Of a stretch of DNA of 64,000 nucleotides, positions 48,248 through 63,891 are shown piece by piece. Every line of letters begins with the position of its first letter. Position 1 is the stretch's first letter. The stretch covers positions 1 through 64,000 of the forward strand of contig NW_026110558.1 of NCBI RefSeq assembly GCF_024679095.1, read 5' to 3'. Position numbers and translations under genes: made by a program. Under the pieces are notes generated by a model. That model searched no databases. It worked only from the letters and a program-made list of their open reading frames with translations, and was not told where the DNA came from. This DNA comes from Eriocheir sinensis (Eukaryota > Arthropoda > Malacostraca > Decapoda > Varunidae).

Positions 48248-49790
48248 AACCGGTCAGTTCAACTAAACAAGGTCCCGGAAGACTGGAAGATGGCGAACGT
48301 AACACCGATTTTCAAAAAAGGAGACAAAAGCGTTGCATTAAACTACAGGCCCATAAGTTTGACATCAGTGGCAGGAAAAATACTCGAAAAGATTATTAGA
48401 GATAAACTTGTTAAGTTTCTAGAAAACAATAATATAATCTCCGACACCCAGCATGGCTTCAGAAACAAGCGCTCCTGCCTAACGAATTTATTAGACCTCT
48501 TCCAAGGTATATATAAGAACTGGGATGCCCACATTCCCAATGATGTTATATACTTGGACTTTCAGAAAGCCTTCGACAAGGTACCGCACGAGCGACTCCT
48601 TAAGAAACTGCACTCGGCGGGCATCGGAGCCAATCTGATCGCGTGGATAAGAGATTGGTTCACCGACAGAAAACAACGAGTACTACTCAACGGACAGCCT
48701 TCCGATTGGCTACCAGTCACTAGTGGAGTGCCTTAGGGGTCAGTGCTGGGACCCATCCTCTTTATCATATATATCAATGACCTAGAATCAGGACTGAAAT
48801 CCACAATATCGAAATTTCCAGATGACACCAAGGTGGGTGGAGATGCCCTCACAAAGACCGACTGCGAAATCATTCAGAAAGACCTCAATCACATTATCGA
48901 ATGGTCGGAAAAATGGCAAATGTCTTTTAATGTTGACAAATGCAAAGTCATGCACATTGGGTCCCAAAATAGTAACCATACATACATCATGAATGGGAGA
49001 CCTCTGCAAGCGATGCAGGAGGAAAAGGATCTTGGAGTCACTATCAGCAGTGACCTGAAACACGCGAATCACTGTAAAAAAGCATATAACAAGGCCAACA
49101 TTATGCTCGGGTTCATAGCGAGGAGCTTCGAGTGTAAAACACCAGACGTGATGCTATCCTTGTATAATTCCATGGTAAGACCGCACCTCGAGTATGCAGT
49201 GCAGTTCTGGTCTCCCAATTACAGAAAGGACATTGCTCTACTGGAAAGGATTCAGCGACGCGCCACAAAGATGATTCCAACCTTCAGTGCTCAACCGTAC
49301 GAGGAACGACTCAAGCGACTCAATCTCTTTACATTGGAGAAAAGACGCCTACGAGGGGATATGATTCAAGTCTTCAAGTATCTAAAAAAGTTCAATAACG
49401 TCGATTACTCCAAATTCTTTGAACTGCAAACCAACTCAAGAATTAGAAATAACGGTTTACCCATTCAGTCGAGTCGATGTAACACAGACATTGGAAGGAG
49501 TTTCTTTTCAAACCGAGTCATCCGCCACTGGAACAATCTTCCCTCAGAAGTAGTAAATGCGAATACCATCAACTCCTTCAAATATAGAATCGACCGTCAT
49601 TTCGCTGCGTCGGGAGTAAACTGAATAACGAGGGGCTTCCATCTGCTCCTCAATATCGAGGTGCTTTCATCTGCTCACCAACCCCCAAGTGGCGGTCGAG
49701 CAGACTAAATCACCCAAGCGGGCGACCTCGTAATGAGCCAATAGGCTTTCTGTTGCCTGCATTTCCATGTTTCCATGTTTCCTTTAATTG
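48248..49790 (+). mobile_element. LINE copy C (family 1), 5'-truncated, about 1.5 kb
   Basis: Starts at AACCGGTCAGTTCAACTAAA inside the reverse transcriptase, just after (CATT)n, and ends with the family tail CCATGTTTCCATGTTTCC at about 49,784. It is nearly identical to 40,344-41,880 of copy B. It is inactive: CAA to TAG at 48,734-48,736 in the PQGSVLGP motif, and the catalytic box reads FPDD in place of FADD. The 3' flank is ordinary AT-rich sequence, not a pyrimidine tract. Confidence 0.9.
48251..49624 (+). pseudogene. LINE C reverse transcriptase fragment
   Basis: The frame begins NRSVQLNKVPEDWKMANVTP and keeps the fingers and palm motifs NYRPISLTSVAGKILEK, HGFRNKRSCLTNLL and YLDFQKAFDKVPHERLL. 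It is then interrupted by TAG at 48,734-48,736 after SGVP. It resumes with GSVLGPILFIIYINDLES, SKFPDDTKVGG (Ala to Pro at the catalytic box), DLGVTISSDLKH, and the C-terminus IDRHFAASGVN at 49,624. Both changes alone would inactivate the enzyme. Confidence 0.9.
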
Positions 49791-49856
49791 TATATAATGG
49801 AATAGTGAAATTTGGATGTCCGTTCCGGAGACTTTACTAACACTTGTCAAGCTAAT

Positions 49857-49902
<46 letters not shown>

Positions 49903-49905
<3 letters not shown>

Positions 49906-51318
49906 CACACCCGACCTCTGCTGAGAGAAGGTCGTGACCTCACCCCGCTGCGCCCCACAACATCGCTTGCCCTGTGTTTTCGTCGTGCTCTTGGGCGTTT
50001 GTGTGTTCTCGCTTGTGGACCTTGTGTGTTGCCTGTGATTTCCCGACACGTGTTTGGTGTGTGTTCGCTTGTGGTTTCTGCCTGTGGTTGCCTCTGTGAT
50101 TTGTGTTTCCGGTGTTTTTGCGTGTGATCTGGCTGTCTTCGGGTGTTCTGCGTGGGTTTCAGAGTGATTCAAGTGTGTTGTGTTTCCGGTGTTTTTGCGT
50201 GTGATCTGGCTGTTTCCGGGTGTTCTGCGTGGGTTTCAGAGTGATTCAAGTGTGTTGTGTTTCCGGTGTTTTTGCGTGTGATCTGGCTGTTTCCGGGTGT
50301 TCTGCGTGGGTTTCAGAGTGATTCAAGTGTTGTGTTTCCGGTGTTTTTGCGTGTGATCTTGCTGTTTCCGGGTGTTCTGCGTGGGTTTCAGAGTGATTCA
50401 AGTGTGTTGTGTTTCCGGTGTTTTTGCGTGTGATGTGGCTGGTTCTGGGTGTACTGCGTGGGTTTCAGTGTGATTCAAGTGTGTTGTGTTTCCGGTGTTT
50501 TGCGTGTGATCTGGCTGTTTCAGGTGTTCTGCGTGGGTTTCAGAGTGATTCAAGTGTGTTGTGTTTCCGGTGTTTTTGCGTGTGATCTGGCTGTTTCCGG
50601 GTGTTCTGCGTGGGTTTCAGAGTGATTCAAGTGTGTTGTGTTTCCGGTGTTTTTGCGTGTGATTTGGCTGCTTCTAAGTGTACTGCGTGGGTTTCAGAGC
50701 GTTTTGAGTGTGCTGTTTTGTTTCCGGTGTTTCTGCGTGTGATTTGGCTGTTTTCGAGTGTTCTGCGTTTCGAGTGTGTTGTGTTTCCAGTGCTTTTACG
50801 TGTGATTTGGATGTTTATAGTGCTCTGCGTGGGTTTCAGAGTGTTTTGAGTGTGCTGTTGTACTTCCGGTGTTTTTGCGAGTGACTTGAGGGTGTTTAGT
50901 CGTGCTTGTGCTTGGGTTTCTGAGTGTTTCCTGTGTCCCGAGTGTGACTTTGTGTTCCCGAGTGTCTCACGCGTGATTTGGGTGTGTCGACAGCCCACCC
51001 TTTGAATTCCCTGAGGATTCAATCTGCTCCTCCTCATTACACCCTCTTTAAATCCTCTAGAGGATTAACACTTCCTACACCCCTTTCCCTCACCTCACCT
51101 AAGCCCCCCCCCACCCTCGCTCACCTCATATCCCTTTTGCTCCTCCTCATCCCCTAGAGGATTAGCCCTTCCTACTCCTCCCTCACCTCCACATATTTCT
51201 AAGCCCTCCCCCCCTCACTCACCTTACCTCACATCCTATTTAACCATCCCTTCACCCACCTTACCTCGCCTCTTTCTTAACCTTTCCTGTTCTCACACAC
51301 CTCACTCAAAGCCCTCCC
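49903..51318 (+). repeat. Tandem repeats of about 72-77 bp and pyrimidine-rich leader, possible LINE E 5' region
   Basis: About ten degenerate copies contain GTGTTTCCGGTGTTTTTGCG, TGATCTGGCTGTTTCC and TCTGCGTGGGTTTCAGAGTG between about 50,050 and 50,960. They are followed by a C/T-rich stretch with two CCTCTAGAGGATTA-type motifs (51,050 and 51,150). The block lies between a (CT)n run at 49,861-49,902 and the start of LINE E ORF1, so it may be that element's 5' UTR with promoter-like monomers. Alternatively it is an unrelated minisatellite. No ORF. Confidence 0.6.
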
Positions 51319-51391
51319 CCAGAATAAAATAATAGAGCTTTCTCTCACCAGGCAGCATCTCGAGACCAGACTGCAGGAGCAAGAAGAGAAG

Positions 51392-52231
51392 ATGGAAGCA
51401 GGTCAGAATAAAATAATAGAGCTTTCTCGCACTGTTGCCTCCTTGCAGGAATTCATCCAGGCTAACGTTGCTGTGGTGCCAAACCCTTCTCCAACCGCCC
51501 CCTTGCCCTCAGCGGTACCGTCGACACCAGCGGACAACACCACGCAACGGGAGGATGCTAGTGGCACCGACCATGATGGCTTCACCGTCGTGAATGGAGG
51601 AGCCAAACCAGCCAGACAAGCGATTTATCCTGTTCATTGCTTCAACAGGTTTGCCATTCTGGAGGAGGAGGACGAGCAGGAGAGCACCTTCCTGGTGGGT
51701 GACTCCATGATTCGCCAGCAGGTCGTTGAGTTCTGCGGCAGAGTTCCTCGTCGAAGACGGAACTATTGCTATCCTGGTGCTGGGATCGACGACATAACTG
51801 CTGCTCTTGAGGAGATCTCCCCCCAGGCTACTAATGATTCACTGTTTGTTATTCACACAGGTACGAACGACGTCACCACGACCCGGTCTGAGGAACTCCT
51901 GGAGAAGTACCGTAGGCTCATCCAGCAGTATAAGACTAAATCCCCTAACATTTTGATTTCAGGAGTTCAACCACGGACTTGGGCGGAGAGCGACTTTTTC
52001 AGTAAGGCCTTCAGCCTAAACAACCGCTTACAGACTCTTTGTAGGGAGCTTGACGTGGAGTTCCTAAACGCATGGGACAATTTCTATGGACAAAATGAGC
52101 TCTTCCACAGGGACGGATTGCACCTTTCTCCCATCGGGGCAGCCAGACTCGGAAGGCTCCTCAACGAAGTAGTGCGTGTCATCCGAACAAAAAAAGAGTC
52201 ACGGCCACGTCCCTCCACCCCACCCGTGTAA
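51392..52231 (+). CDS. LINE E ORF1: coiled coil plus SGNH-type esterase
   Basis: 279 codons from ATG 51,392; the frame is open upstream to about 51,320 with coiled-coil character (TRLQEQEEK), so the true start may be earlier. Residues 1-25 are coiled coil (QNKIIELSRTVASLQEF), then a Pro/Ser/Thr linker. The SGNH domain starts at about residue 100 with block I FLVGDSMIRQQ (Ser nucleophile), block III VIHTGTNDVTTT, and block V HRDGLHLSPIGAARLGRLL with the catalytic Asp/His. The triad is complete. The ORF ends TAA 52,229-52,231. The slippery heptamer A-AAA-AAA followed by G at 52,189-52,195 lies 34 bases before the stop and would lead into ORF2. Confidence 0.85.
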   Translation: MEAGQNKIIELSRTVASLQEFIQANVAVVPNPSPTAPLPSAVPSTPADNTTQREDASGTDHDGFTVVNGGAKPARQAIYPVHCFNRFAILEEEDEQESTFLVGDSMIRQQVVEFCGRVPRRRRNYCYPGAGIDDITAALEEISPQATNDSLFVIHTGTNDVTTTRSEELLEKYRRLIQQYKTKSPNILISGVQPRTWAESDFFSKAFSLNNRLQTLCRELDVEFLNAWDNFYGQNELFHRDGLHLSPIGAARLGRLLNEVVRVIRTKKESRPRPSTPPV

Positions 52232-55083
52232 ATAGACGCCGTGCATCGCAACAAACCCGTAACCGTGATCCCGCAAGTACCACCACCTCTATTACTAAGC
52301 CTCTAGATAACTTAAAAATCCTTAGTTTCAATGCGCGTAGCTTAAGAAACAAATTTGATGAACTGAGATGTCTTGCTTTAACAGAAAATTTTGACATAAT
52401 TGCTATAACCGAAACATTTATCGACACCACAAATATTGACTTAAGTTCCGAATACAACATAGATGGCTACAGACTCTTCAACAAAGATCGTGTAAACCGT
52501 AGGGGCGGTGGCGTCGCCCTTTATGTCAAAAGCTATTTGCAACCCACTGACAAAACACCGGGAAACAGTAACGTTGAACATTTGTGCGTGCGAGTAAACA
52601 TTGCAAAAGTCAACTTAAATATATCTGTCACCTACAGACTTCCCGGGCAATCACTCGATGACGACCTTGAAATGTACAGCGTCTTAAGGCAGTCACTTAA
52701 TAACAGCGACTCACTGATATTAGGAGACTTTAACCTCCCCCATATCGACTGGGCGACACGGTCAGGTACAGAAGGCGAGTCACATAGAATGATCGAATTT
52801 CTAGAAGAAAATTATCTAAGCCAAATGGTTTCTGAGCCAACTCGACAAAATAATATACTCGACCTTGTTATAACGACTCAAGATAACCTAATCAGTAGTG
52901 TCACGGTAGGAGAACACCTCGGTTCTTGCGATCATAAATTAGTGCGCGTCGACATTAAAGCTCAATCATCAGTGACTGAAAATAAAGTAAAGGTGCCCAA
53001 TTTCAAAAGAGCTAACTTCGTAGAAATCCGACAAAAACTAACATAAATACAACTATCAGATGACGACAGCGTAGAGGAAGCCTGGCTAAGCCTTAAAAAT
53101 CACTTACTCACTCAGCAGAACACATTCGTCCCCTTGTGCGAGAAGCGAATTAACACTAATAAAAGCCCACCGTGGTTTAATAGCGAAATTAAACAATCAG
53201 TCAATGAGAGAAAATTGTTTTACAGGTTAAAGAAAGAACAAAGCACGCCCGAAAACATTAGACTTTATAATGATGCCAGGCGACGAGTAAAAAGACTAGT
53301 AGGTCAGGCAAAGCGTAGATACGAAGAAAATATTGCAGCCAACTGTAAAAATAATCCGAAATCTTTCTTCAGTTACATAAACAACAGAAAGGCGATCAAA
53401 AGTGGTATTGGACCTTTAACAAACAGCGACGGTGCACTAGTGACTGACAGCCAACACATTGCAAACCTCTTAAACAATTACTTTTCCTCGGTGTTTAATA
53501 CTAACAGTCTTCCTCTCGCTACCACCAACACCAGTACTATTGTAAATCTCGAGCATGCATTCCCTAATTTTGAAATAACAACCGATGAAGTCCTTAAAGC
53601 TCTCCATTCACTTAATACAAATAAAAGTCCTGGACCTGACAAAGTATATCCAACTCTGCTGAAAGAAACAAAGAGCGAAATACTTTCCTCCCTCACAACC
53701 GTATTCAATATGTCCTTGCGACAAGGCATCGTCCCTTCAGATTGGACAAAGGCTAACGTGACACCGATTTTCAAGAAAGGAGACAAAAAAGTACCAGGTA
53801 ATTACAGGCCCATTAGTCTAACTTCGGTTGTAGGTAAGCTACTTGAGGGCATAATTAGAGACAAAATTGTGAATTACCTTGAAAGCCACTCATTGATTGG
53901 GGACTCACAACATGGCTTCCGAAACAAAAGATCCTGCCTATCAAACCTATTAACCTTTTATAACGACCTCTTCACTGTTTATGACATAACCAAATCACTG
54001 GACGTAGTCTATCTTGATTTCCAGAAAGCGTTTGATAAAGTCCCGCATCATAAATTACTTTACAAATTAAAGCAAATAGGTATTGACGGTCAAGTAAACC
54101 AATGGATCGCGAATTGGTTGAGCAACAGACAACAAAGAGTAGTGATTGACGGATTTAACTCAGAGTGGGCGCCTGTCACTAGTGGCGTCCCTCAGGGCTC
54201 GGTCCTTGGGCCAGTGCTCTTCATTATTTACATCAACGACGTGGATGTTGGACTCAATAACCGCATTAGTAAATTTGCAGACGACACAAAGATTGGCAAC
54301 TCGGTTCTCACTGACGAAGACAGGCAAAGCCTCCAAGAGGATATGCACAAAATTTCAGCTTGGTCGGATAGATGGGAGATGCCCTTTAACGTAGACAAGT
54401 GCCAGGTCCTTCAAGTTGGAACGAGGAATAAGAAGTTCGAATACGAAATGCGCGGCGTTAAACTCAAAAGCGTTCAATGCGTCAAAGACTTAGGGGTCAA
54501 AATCACGTCAAACCTCAAATTCTCACAGCAATGCATCGATGCAGCAAATAAAGCGAACAGAATGTTGGGCTTCATTAAAAGAAACTTTTTATTCAAGAAT
54601 AAAGATGTAATACTCCCGCTCTACAACAGTTTAGTCAGACCCCACTTGGAATATGCGGTACAGTTTTGGTCTCCCCATCATGCAAAGGATATTGCTAAAT
54701 TAGAAGGTGTTCAGCGTCGGGCAACGAAAATGATCCCTTCCTTGCGCAACAAATCCTACGAAGAAAGGCTTTCTACCCTTAACATGTTCTCTCTTGAGAA
54801 ACGTCGCCTCCGAGGAAAACTGATCGAATGTTTTAAAATACTTAATGGTTTCACGAATGTAGACAGATCAACATTGTTTATGATCGATGACACTTTGCGC
54901 ACGAGGAACAATGGCGTAAAACTCAGATGTAGACAAGTAAATTCAGACTGCACCAAATTTTTCTTCACCAACGTTGTAGTGCGAGAATGGAATAAGCTTC
55001 CACCGTCAGTGGTCCAGTGTAACACGATTGACTCCTTCTAAAATAAGCTCGACCATCACTTCCTTCAACTTAATATCAACTAG
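52196..55083 (+). pseudogene. LINE E ORF2: endonuclease and reverse transcriptase with two stops
   Basis: The frame overlaps the end of ORF1 in the -1 register and has no ATG before the endonuclease, consistent with frameshift expression. Endonuclease motifs are SFNARSLRNKFDEL, AITETFID, RGGGVALYVKS, VTYRLPGQ, LILGDFNLPHIDW and GSCDHKLVRVD. A TAA (53,044-53,046, where copy F has a sense codon) precedes the linker PPWFNSEIKQSV. Reverse transcriptase motifs are NKSPGPDKVYP, NVTPIFKKGDKKVPGNYRPI, YLDFQKAFDKVPHHKLL, SGVPQGSVLGPVLFIIYIND and catalytic KFADDTKIGN. A second TAA (55,039) removes the last 14 codons. Confidence 0.9.
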
Positions 55084-55187
55084 AGTAGAAGTGCAACGTT
55101 TTGGAGTCTTCTGATTAATGTAAAATCACTTAGGTTTAAGGACAGACCACCAAGTCTGGACCATGGGGTTTATGTGGTCTGATTTTC

Positions 55188-55189
<2 letters not shown>

Positions 55190-55222
<33 letters not shown>
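55190..55222. repeat. (CT)n flanking the 3' end of LINE E
   Basis: A short CT repeat directly abutting the element's terminal TTTTCTATG. It is matched by (CT)n at 49,861-49,902 upstream of the presumed 5' region. Confidence 0.9.
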
Positions 55223-55225
<3 letters not shown>

Positions 55226-55389
55226 GCCTTTTCCGTCTTTATATAATTAATGACCCGTCTTATTCCCTTATGCTTTCGTTCAGTAAGTTTGTTGATCGTG
55301 TTTCTTTATTTGTTTATTTTTTCTCTTCTCTCGTTTGTGTGTCCCATATTTTTGTGCCTCAGTGGTCAGTTTGTCTTCGTCCAGGCTGC

Positions 55390-55760
55390 ATCAGCAGGTA
55401 TCATTCATAAACTCCCTTTCGGTTTTCCCATGACTAATTTCACGTCCCATTCCCTTTAAGTTTCGTTCGGTTAATCTGCTTCAGTGTGTATTCGTGAACT
55501 CCCTTTCGGTTCGCTTATGATTAATTTCACGTCCCAATCCCTTTAATCTTCGTTCGGTTAATCTGCTTCAGTCTCTTCGTGAACTCCCTTTCGGTTCTCT
55601 TATGATTAATTTCACGTCCCAATCCCTTTAATCTTCGTTCGATTAATCTGCTTCAGTCTCTTCGTGAACTTCCTTTCGGTTCTCTTATGATTAATTTCAC
55701 GTCCCATTCCCTTTAATCTTCGTTCGGTTAATCTGCTTCAGTGTGTATTCGTGAACTCCC
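55390..55760 (+). repeat. Tandem repeat of about 86-95 bp
   Basis: Four to five copies contain GTGAACTCCCTTTCGGTTC, ATGATTAATTTCACGTCCC, TCCCTTTAATCTTCGTTCGG and TTAATCTGCTTCAGT. The first copy (55,405) is more divergent. No coding. Confidence 0.85.
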
Positions 55761-55832
55761 AAGAAGGGGTCGGGTAACCTTTCCCTGCAGGCCATACACT
55801 CAAGCGATGCGGCGCCCAGGGAACACATATTT

Positions 55833-55955
55833 GATACCGCTTTCGTAGGAGTTTGGGTCATTTTCAGGGCTAGTTGAAAGCCCCTGGTGATGGTTTGACC
55901 CTTCTTCTGTAACCTGAAAGTGAAAAAAAAACTCATGAAAACCCGAGTGATATCC
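55833..55955 (+). repeat. SINE-like dispersed repeat, copy 2
   Basis: Matches 31,787-31,925 (GTAGGAGTTTGGGTCATTTT, CCCCTGGTGATGGTTTGACC, CTTCTTCTGTA), with the A-rich segment shortly after. Confidence 0.6.
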
Positions 55956-55989
55956 TTTTCAGCTCTTGCAAATAGTTGACATGAGAAGG

Positions 55990-56034
<45 letters not shown>

Positions 56035-56837
56035 AATCTGGAGACAACAAAGGCTTGCTGGTGACAGGATATTGTTTCCGCTGCTGATAACATGAGTACA
56101 CGTGACACCTTTTACTACGACAAGAAGGAGAAGATGATGAAGATGAAGAAGGTGAAGAAATAGAAGAAAGGAAAAGAAAGAGTACATTAGAGGAATAAAG
56201 AGGAAGAAAGAAGAAAAATGAAAAGAAAGAGAGGAAGAGAAAAAAAGGAAAAAAAGAAAAGAAGGAAAAGGAAAAGAAAGAGGAAGAAAAAGAAGGAAAG
56301 GAAAAAAGAGGAAAGAGAAGAAGAAAGAAAAAGAAAAGAGAAAGAGGAAAGAGAAAAAAAGAGGAAACGAAAAAGAAAAGAAAGAAAATTACAAAAGGGA
56401 AAAAAACAAATAAGACGAAAAAAAAGGAAAATAAAAATAAAAAAGAGGATAAATAAGAGGAAAGAGAAGAAGAAGAGGAAGAAGAAGAAAAAGAAGAAGA
56501 GAAGAAATGAAAATAAAATAAAAAGAAAAACGAAGAGGAAGCAGAAGAAAAAGAAGAAGAAGAAGAAGAAATGCAAATAAAATAAAAAGGAAAAAGGAGA
56601 GGAAGAAGAAGAAGCAGAAGAAGATGAAGAAGAAGAAGAAGAAGAAGAAGAAGAAGAAGAAGAAGAAGAAGAAGAAGAAGGAGAAGATTAGAAGATGAAA
56701 AAGAAGAAATAAAGATAAAAATATAAAGAGGAGAAAGAAGAGGAAAGAGAAGAAGCAGAAGAAGAAGAGGAAGCTAAAAAGAGTCGGCCGTCCATCTCAT
56801 AATCTAACCTTTGGAGTCACTGAAGAAGCCAAAAAAA

Positions 56838-56884
<47 letters not shown>

Positions 56885-57038
56885 AATCAGATCCCCAGTA
56901 AAACGCGTCGCCTTCCAGTTCTCATTACTCCTGGCGCAATCGTGAACAGGTCAGGTCAATACTAGAGGTCAACAGGGCAGAAAATGAAAATCGGCATATT
57001 CAGAGAAGAGAAAAAATGCCGCAGAGATTGAAAGGGTG

Positions 57039-57087
<49 letters not shown>

Positions 57088-57247
57088 AGATTAGTGAGGA
57101 AGTAGAAATATGAAGGAAAAAGGGAAGGGAGAAGAGGGAGAAATATTAAGGGAGGAGAAAGGAAGAAATAATATGAAGGAGGGAGAAGGAGGAAAGAAAT
57201 AGGGAAGAGGAGAAGAGAGAAGAGACGGAGGGAAAGGGGGAGAGAAA
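55956..57247. other. GT, GAA and AAAT simple repeats, no gene seen
   Basis: Contains (GT)n 55,991-56,033 and about 650 bp of degenerate GAA/GAAA purine tract (56,120-56,780) including (GAA)n 56,622-56,682. Also (AAAT)n 56,832-56,884, (GT)n 57,040-57,083, and a GGA/GAA-rich stretch to the LINE G 3' end. Lys/Glu/Arg frames are repeat translations. Confidence 0.7.
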
Positions 57248-58154
57248 CATGGAAACATGGACTAGCAGGCAGCAGAAAGCCTGTTGGCTCATGACTAGGC
57301 TGCCTGCGTTCAGTGATTTAATCAATCCGTTTGCCACAGGAGTGGCTTGCAGGGAAGGATTAAAGCACTTGTGTACCTACTCTTGGGAACGTTCAGTTCA
57401 CTCCCGTTGCAGCAAAGTGGCGATCAATGCGTTTCTTGAAGGAGTTGATGGTCTCTGCGCTAACCACTTCTGCAGGAAGGCTGTTCCAGTGGCGAACAAC
57501 TCTATTTGAGAAATAACTCCTGCCGATGTCGGTATTGCATCGCTTTGCTTGAATTGTTTTTCCGTTGTTTCTTGTTCTCAGGTTAGTTTGTAGCGTGAAG
57601 AGTTTGGAGTGATCAACGTTGCTGAGCTTGTTCAGGTACTTAAAGACTTGTATCATGTCTCCCCGCAGTCGTCTCTTTTCCAACGTGAAGAGGTTGAGTC
57701 GCTCGAGTCGTTCTTCATAGGGATTCGTCCTCAGTGATGGTATCATCTTCGTGGCGCGGCGCTGTACTCTCTCAAGTAATTCAATGTCTTTCCTGTAATT
57801 AGGAGACCAGAATTGCACGGCGTATTCCAGGTGGGGCCTTACCAGCGAATTATACAAGGATAACATAACTCCCGGCGTCTTGTATTCGAAGTTCCTCGAT
57901 ATGAACCCAAGCATTGTATTGGCTTTCTTACAGGCGGACTTGCAGTGTTTTGTTTGTTTCAAGTCACTGCTGATGGTGACCCCGAGGTCTCTTTCCTCTT
58001 GCACAACATGTAGTGGTTCACCACCCATGTGGTATATGTGGTTGCTGTTTCTGGATCCGATATGCATTACTTTACATTTGGTAGTGTTGAAGGACATCTG
58101 CCATTTTTCCGACCACCGAGTGATCAGGTCCAGGTCTCTCTGCAATTTAAGCAT

Positions 58155-58156
<2 letters not shown>
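57248..58156 (-). mobile_element. LINE copy G (family 1 relative), 5'-truncated
   Basis: In element orientation it starts at about 58,156 next to a (GT)n repeat and ends with the family-1 tail GTCCATGTTTCCATGTTTCT at about 57,246, followed by a CT-rich tract. The open frame down to 57,393 encodes the end of the reverse transcriptase palm and the C-terminal domain (CKVMHIGSRNSNHIYHMGGE, DLGVTISSDLKQTKHCKSAC, FKKRIDRHFAATGVN). Residue differences from A, B and C show an older or separate subfamily. Catalytic motifs are missing because of truncation. Confidence 0.85.
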
Positions 58157-58232
<76 letters not shown>

Positions 58233-58237
58233 ATTAC

Positions 58238-58331
<94 letters not shown>
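58157..58331. repeat. (CA)n followed by (TTA)n
   Basis: CA repeat 58,157-58,230 and TTA/ATT repeat 58,238-58,331. Confidence 0.95.
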
Positions 58332-58473
58332 AGTAACTCCGGCTTATCATTAACCATTCTTTCTCCAAGAGCATAACGGGGCGGCGGCTTCCATCACACA
58401 GGAAGTTGAGGCCGTGAAACAGTCTCCCCTCCATTGATACTGATATCGCCACTCGCCAGCATGGTCCCGCGAC

Positions 58474-58795
58474 ACTGTTTGTTGACTTCCCATCGTGCCC
58501 CGTGGTAGCGGTCACTAACGCATGATTCATAGCGTTCATATACATATTAGCTGGACCCACCCCTGACTTCCCATCGTGCTCCGTGGTAGCGGTCACTAAC
58601 GCATGATTCGCAGCGTTCATAAACATATTAGCTGGACCCACCCCTGACTTCCCATCGTGCTCCGTGGTAGCGGTCACTAACGCATGATTCGCAGCGTTCA
58701 TAAACATATTAGCTGGACCCATCCCCTGACTTCCCATCGTGCTCCGTGGTAGCGGCCACTAACGTGGATCGCGTGGCTCGTATCGTTGTTAAACA
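58474..58795. repeat. 81-bp tandem repeat
   Basis: Four copies contain GACTTCCCATCGTGCTCCGT, GGTAGCGGTCACTAACGCAT and CATATTAGCTGGACCCA. The last copy diverges at TAACGTGGATCGCG. Because 81 is a multiple of three a minus-strand frame (27-residue units with NHALVTATT) stays open for 136 codons. It could be a repeat protein, but nothing else supports it. Confidence 0.85.
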
Positions 58796-63299
<4,504 letters not shown>

Positions 63300-63301
<2 letters not shown>

Positions 63302-63518
63302 GACATAGGCAGAAATTGGTTTACAATCAGGGTGGTGGATGAGTGGAATAGGCTTACCAGTCATGTGGTGAGTGCCAATACAATTGTTACATTTAAAAAT
63401 GGATTAGATAAATTCATGGACAGCGATATTAGGTGGGGTTAGATACACGCGAGCTACACGGGAGCTTAGGTTCAGAGGAGCTACCTAGCGGCCTCTTGCA
63501 GACTCCTATGTTCTTATG

Positions 63519-63520
<2 letters not shown>
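63300..63520 (+). mobile_element. LINE I fragment: 3' end of a further LINE family
   Basis: About 120 bp encode a reverse-transcriptase C-terminus (VVDEWNRLTSHVVSANTIVT, then FKNGLDKFMDSDIRWG) ending in a stop near 63,440. A short 3' UTR follows (CTACACGGGAGCTTAGG, GGAGCTACCTAGCGGCC) with the tail TCCTATGTTCTTATGTTC. The C-terminal pattern V..EWN.L...VV...T...FK..LD matches copies E, F and D but the sequence differs. It is flanked on both sides by (CA)n. Confidence 0.7.
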
Positions 63521-63590
<70 letters not shown>

Positions 63591-63842
63591 GACTACCACC
63601 TCCACTACTATTACTACTACTACTACTTAACTACTTAACGCTCTAACTACCTTACTAATTAACTATGAACGGATAAAAAGGGGAGGAAACAAGGGAATGG
63701 AGGGAGGGGGAGGAGGAGGAAGGGAGGGAGGAAGAGGAGAAGGAAAGGAGGGAGGAAGAGAGGAAGGGAGGGGGAGGAAAAAGAGAGAGGAAGAAGGACT
63801 GGCTATTTGCTATCTGGACGTAAAGAGAGGAGGAGGGAAGGT

Positions 63843-63891
<49 letters not shown>

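Larger units (their letters stand above)
51319..55189 (+). mobile_element. LINE copy E (family 2) with ORF1 and ORF2
   Basis: The most complete element in the window: ORF1 (51,392-52,231), ORF2 in the -1 frame (to 55,083) and a 3' UTR with CACTTAGGTTTAAGGACAG and GGACCATGGGGTTTATGTGG, ending TTTTCTATG directly before (CT)n at 55,190. ORF2 has two stops, TAA 53,044-53,046 and TAA 55,039-55,041. A 25-bp segment (AGAATAAAATAATAGAGCTT...) occurs at about 51,321 and 51,405. Copy F (59,998-62,676) is the same family. Confidence 0.9.

Noticed and set aside
56160..56600. Lys/Glu/Arg-rich and Phe/Leu-rich ORFs on opposite strands
   Set aside because: A GAA/GAAA purine tract read in both directions; no unique sequence.
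58327..58737. 136-residue repeat protein on the minus strand
   Set aside because: The frame exists only because the tandem repeat is 81 bp long. No start signal or flanking domain is present.
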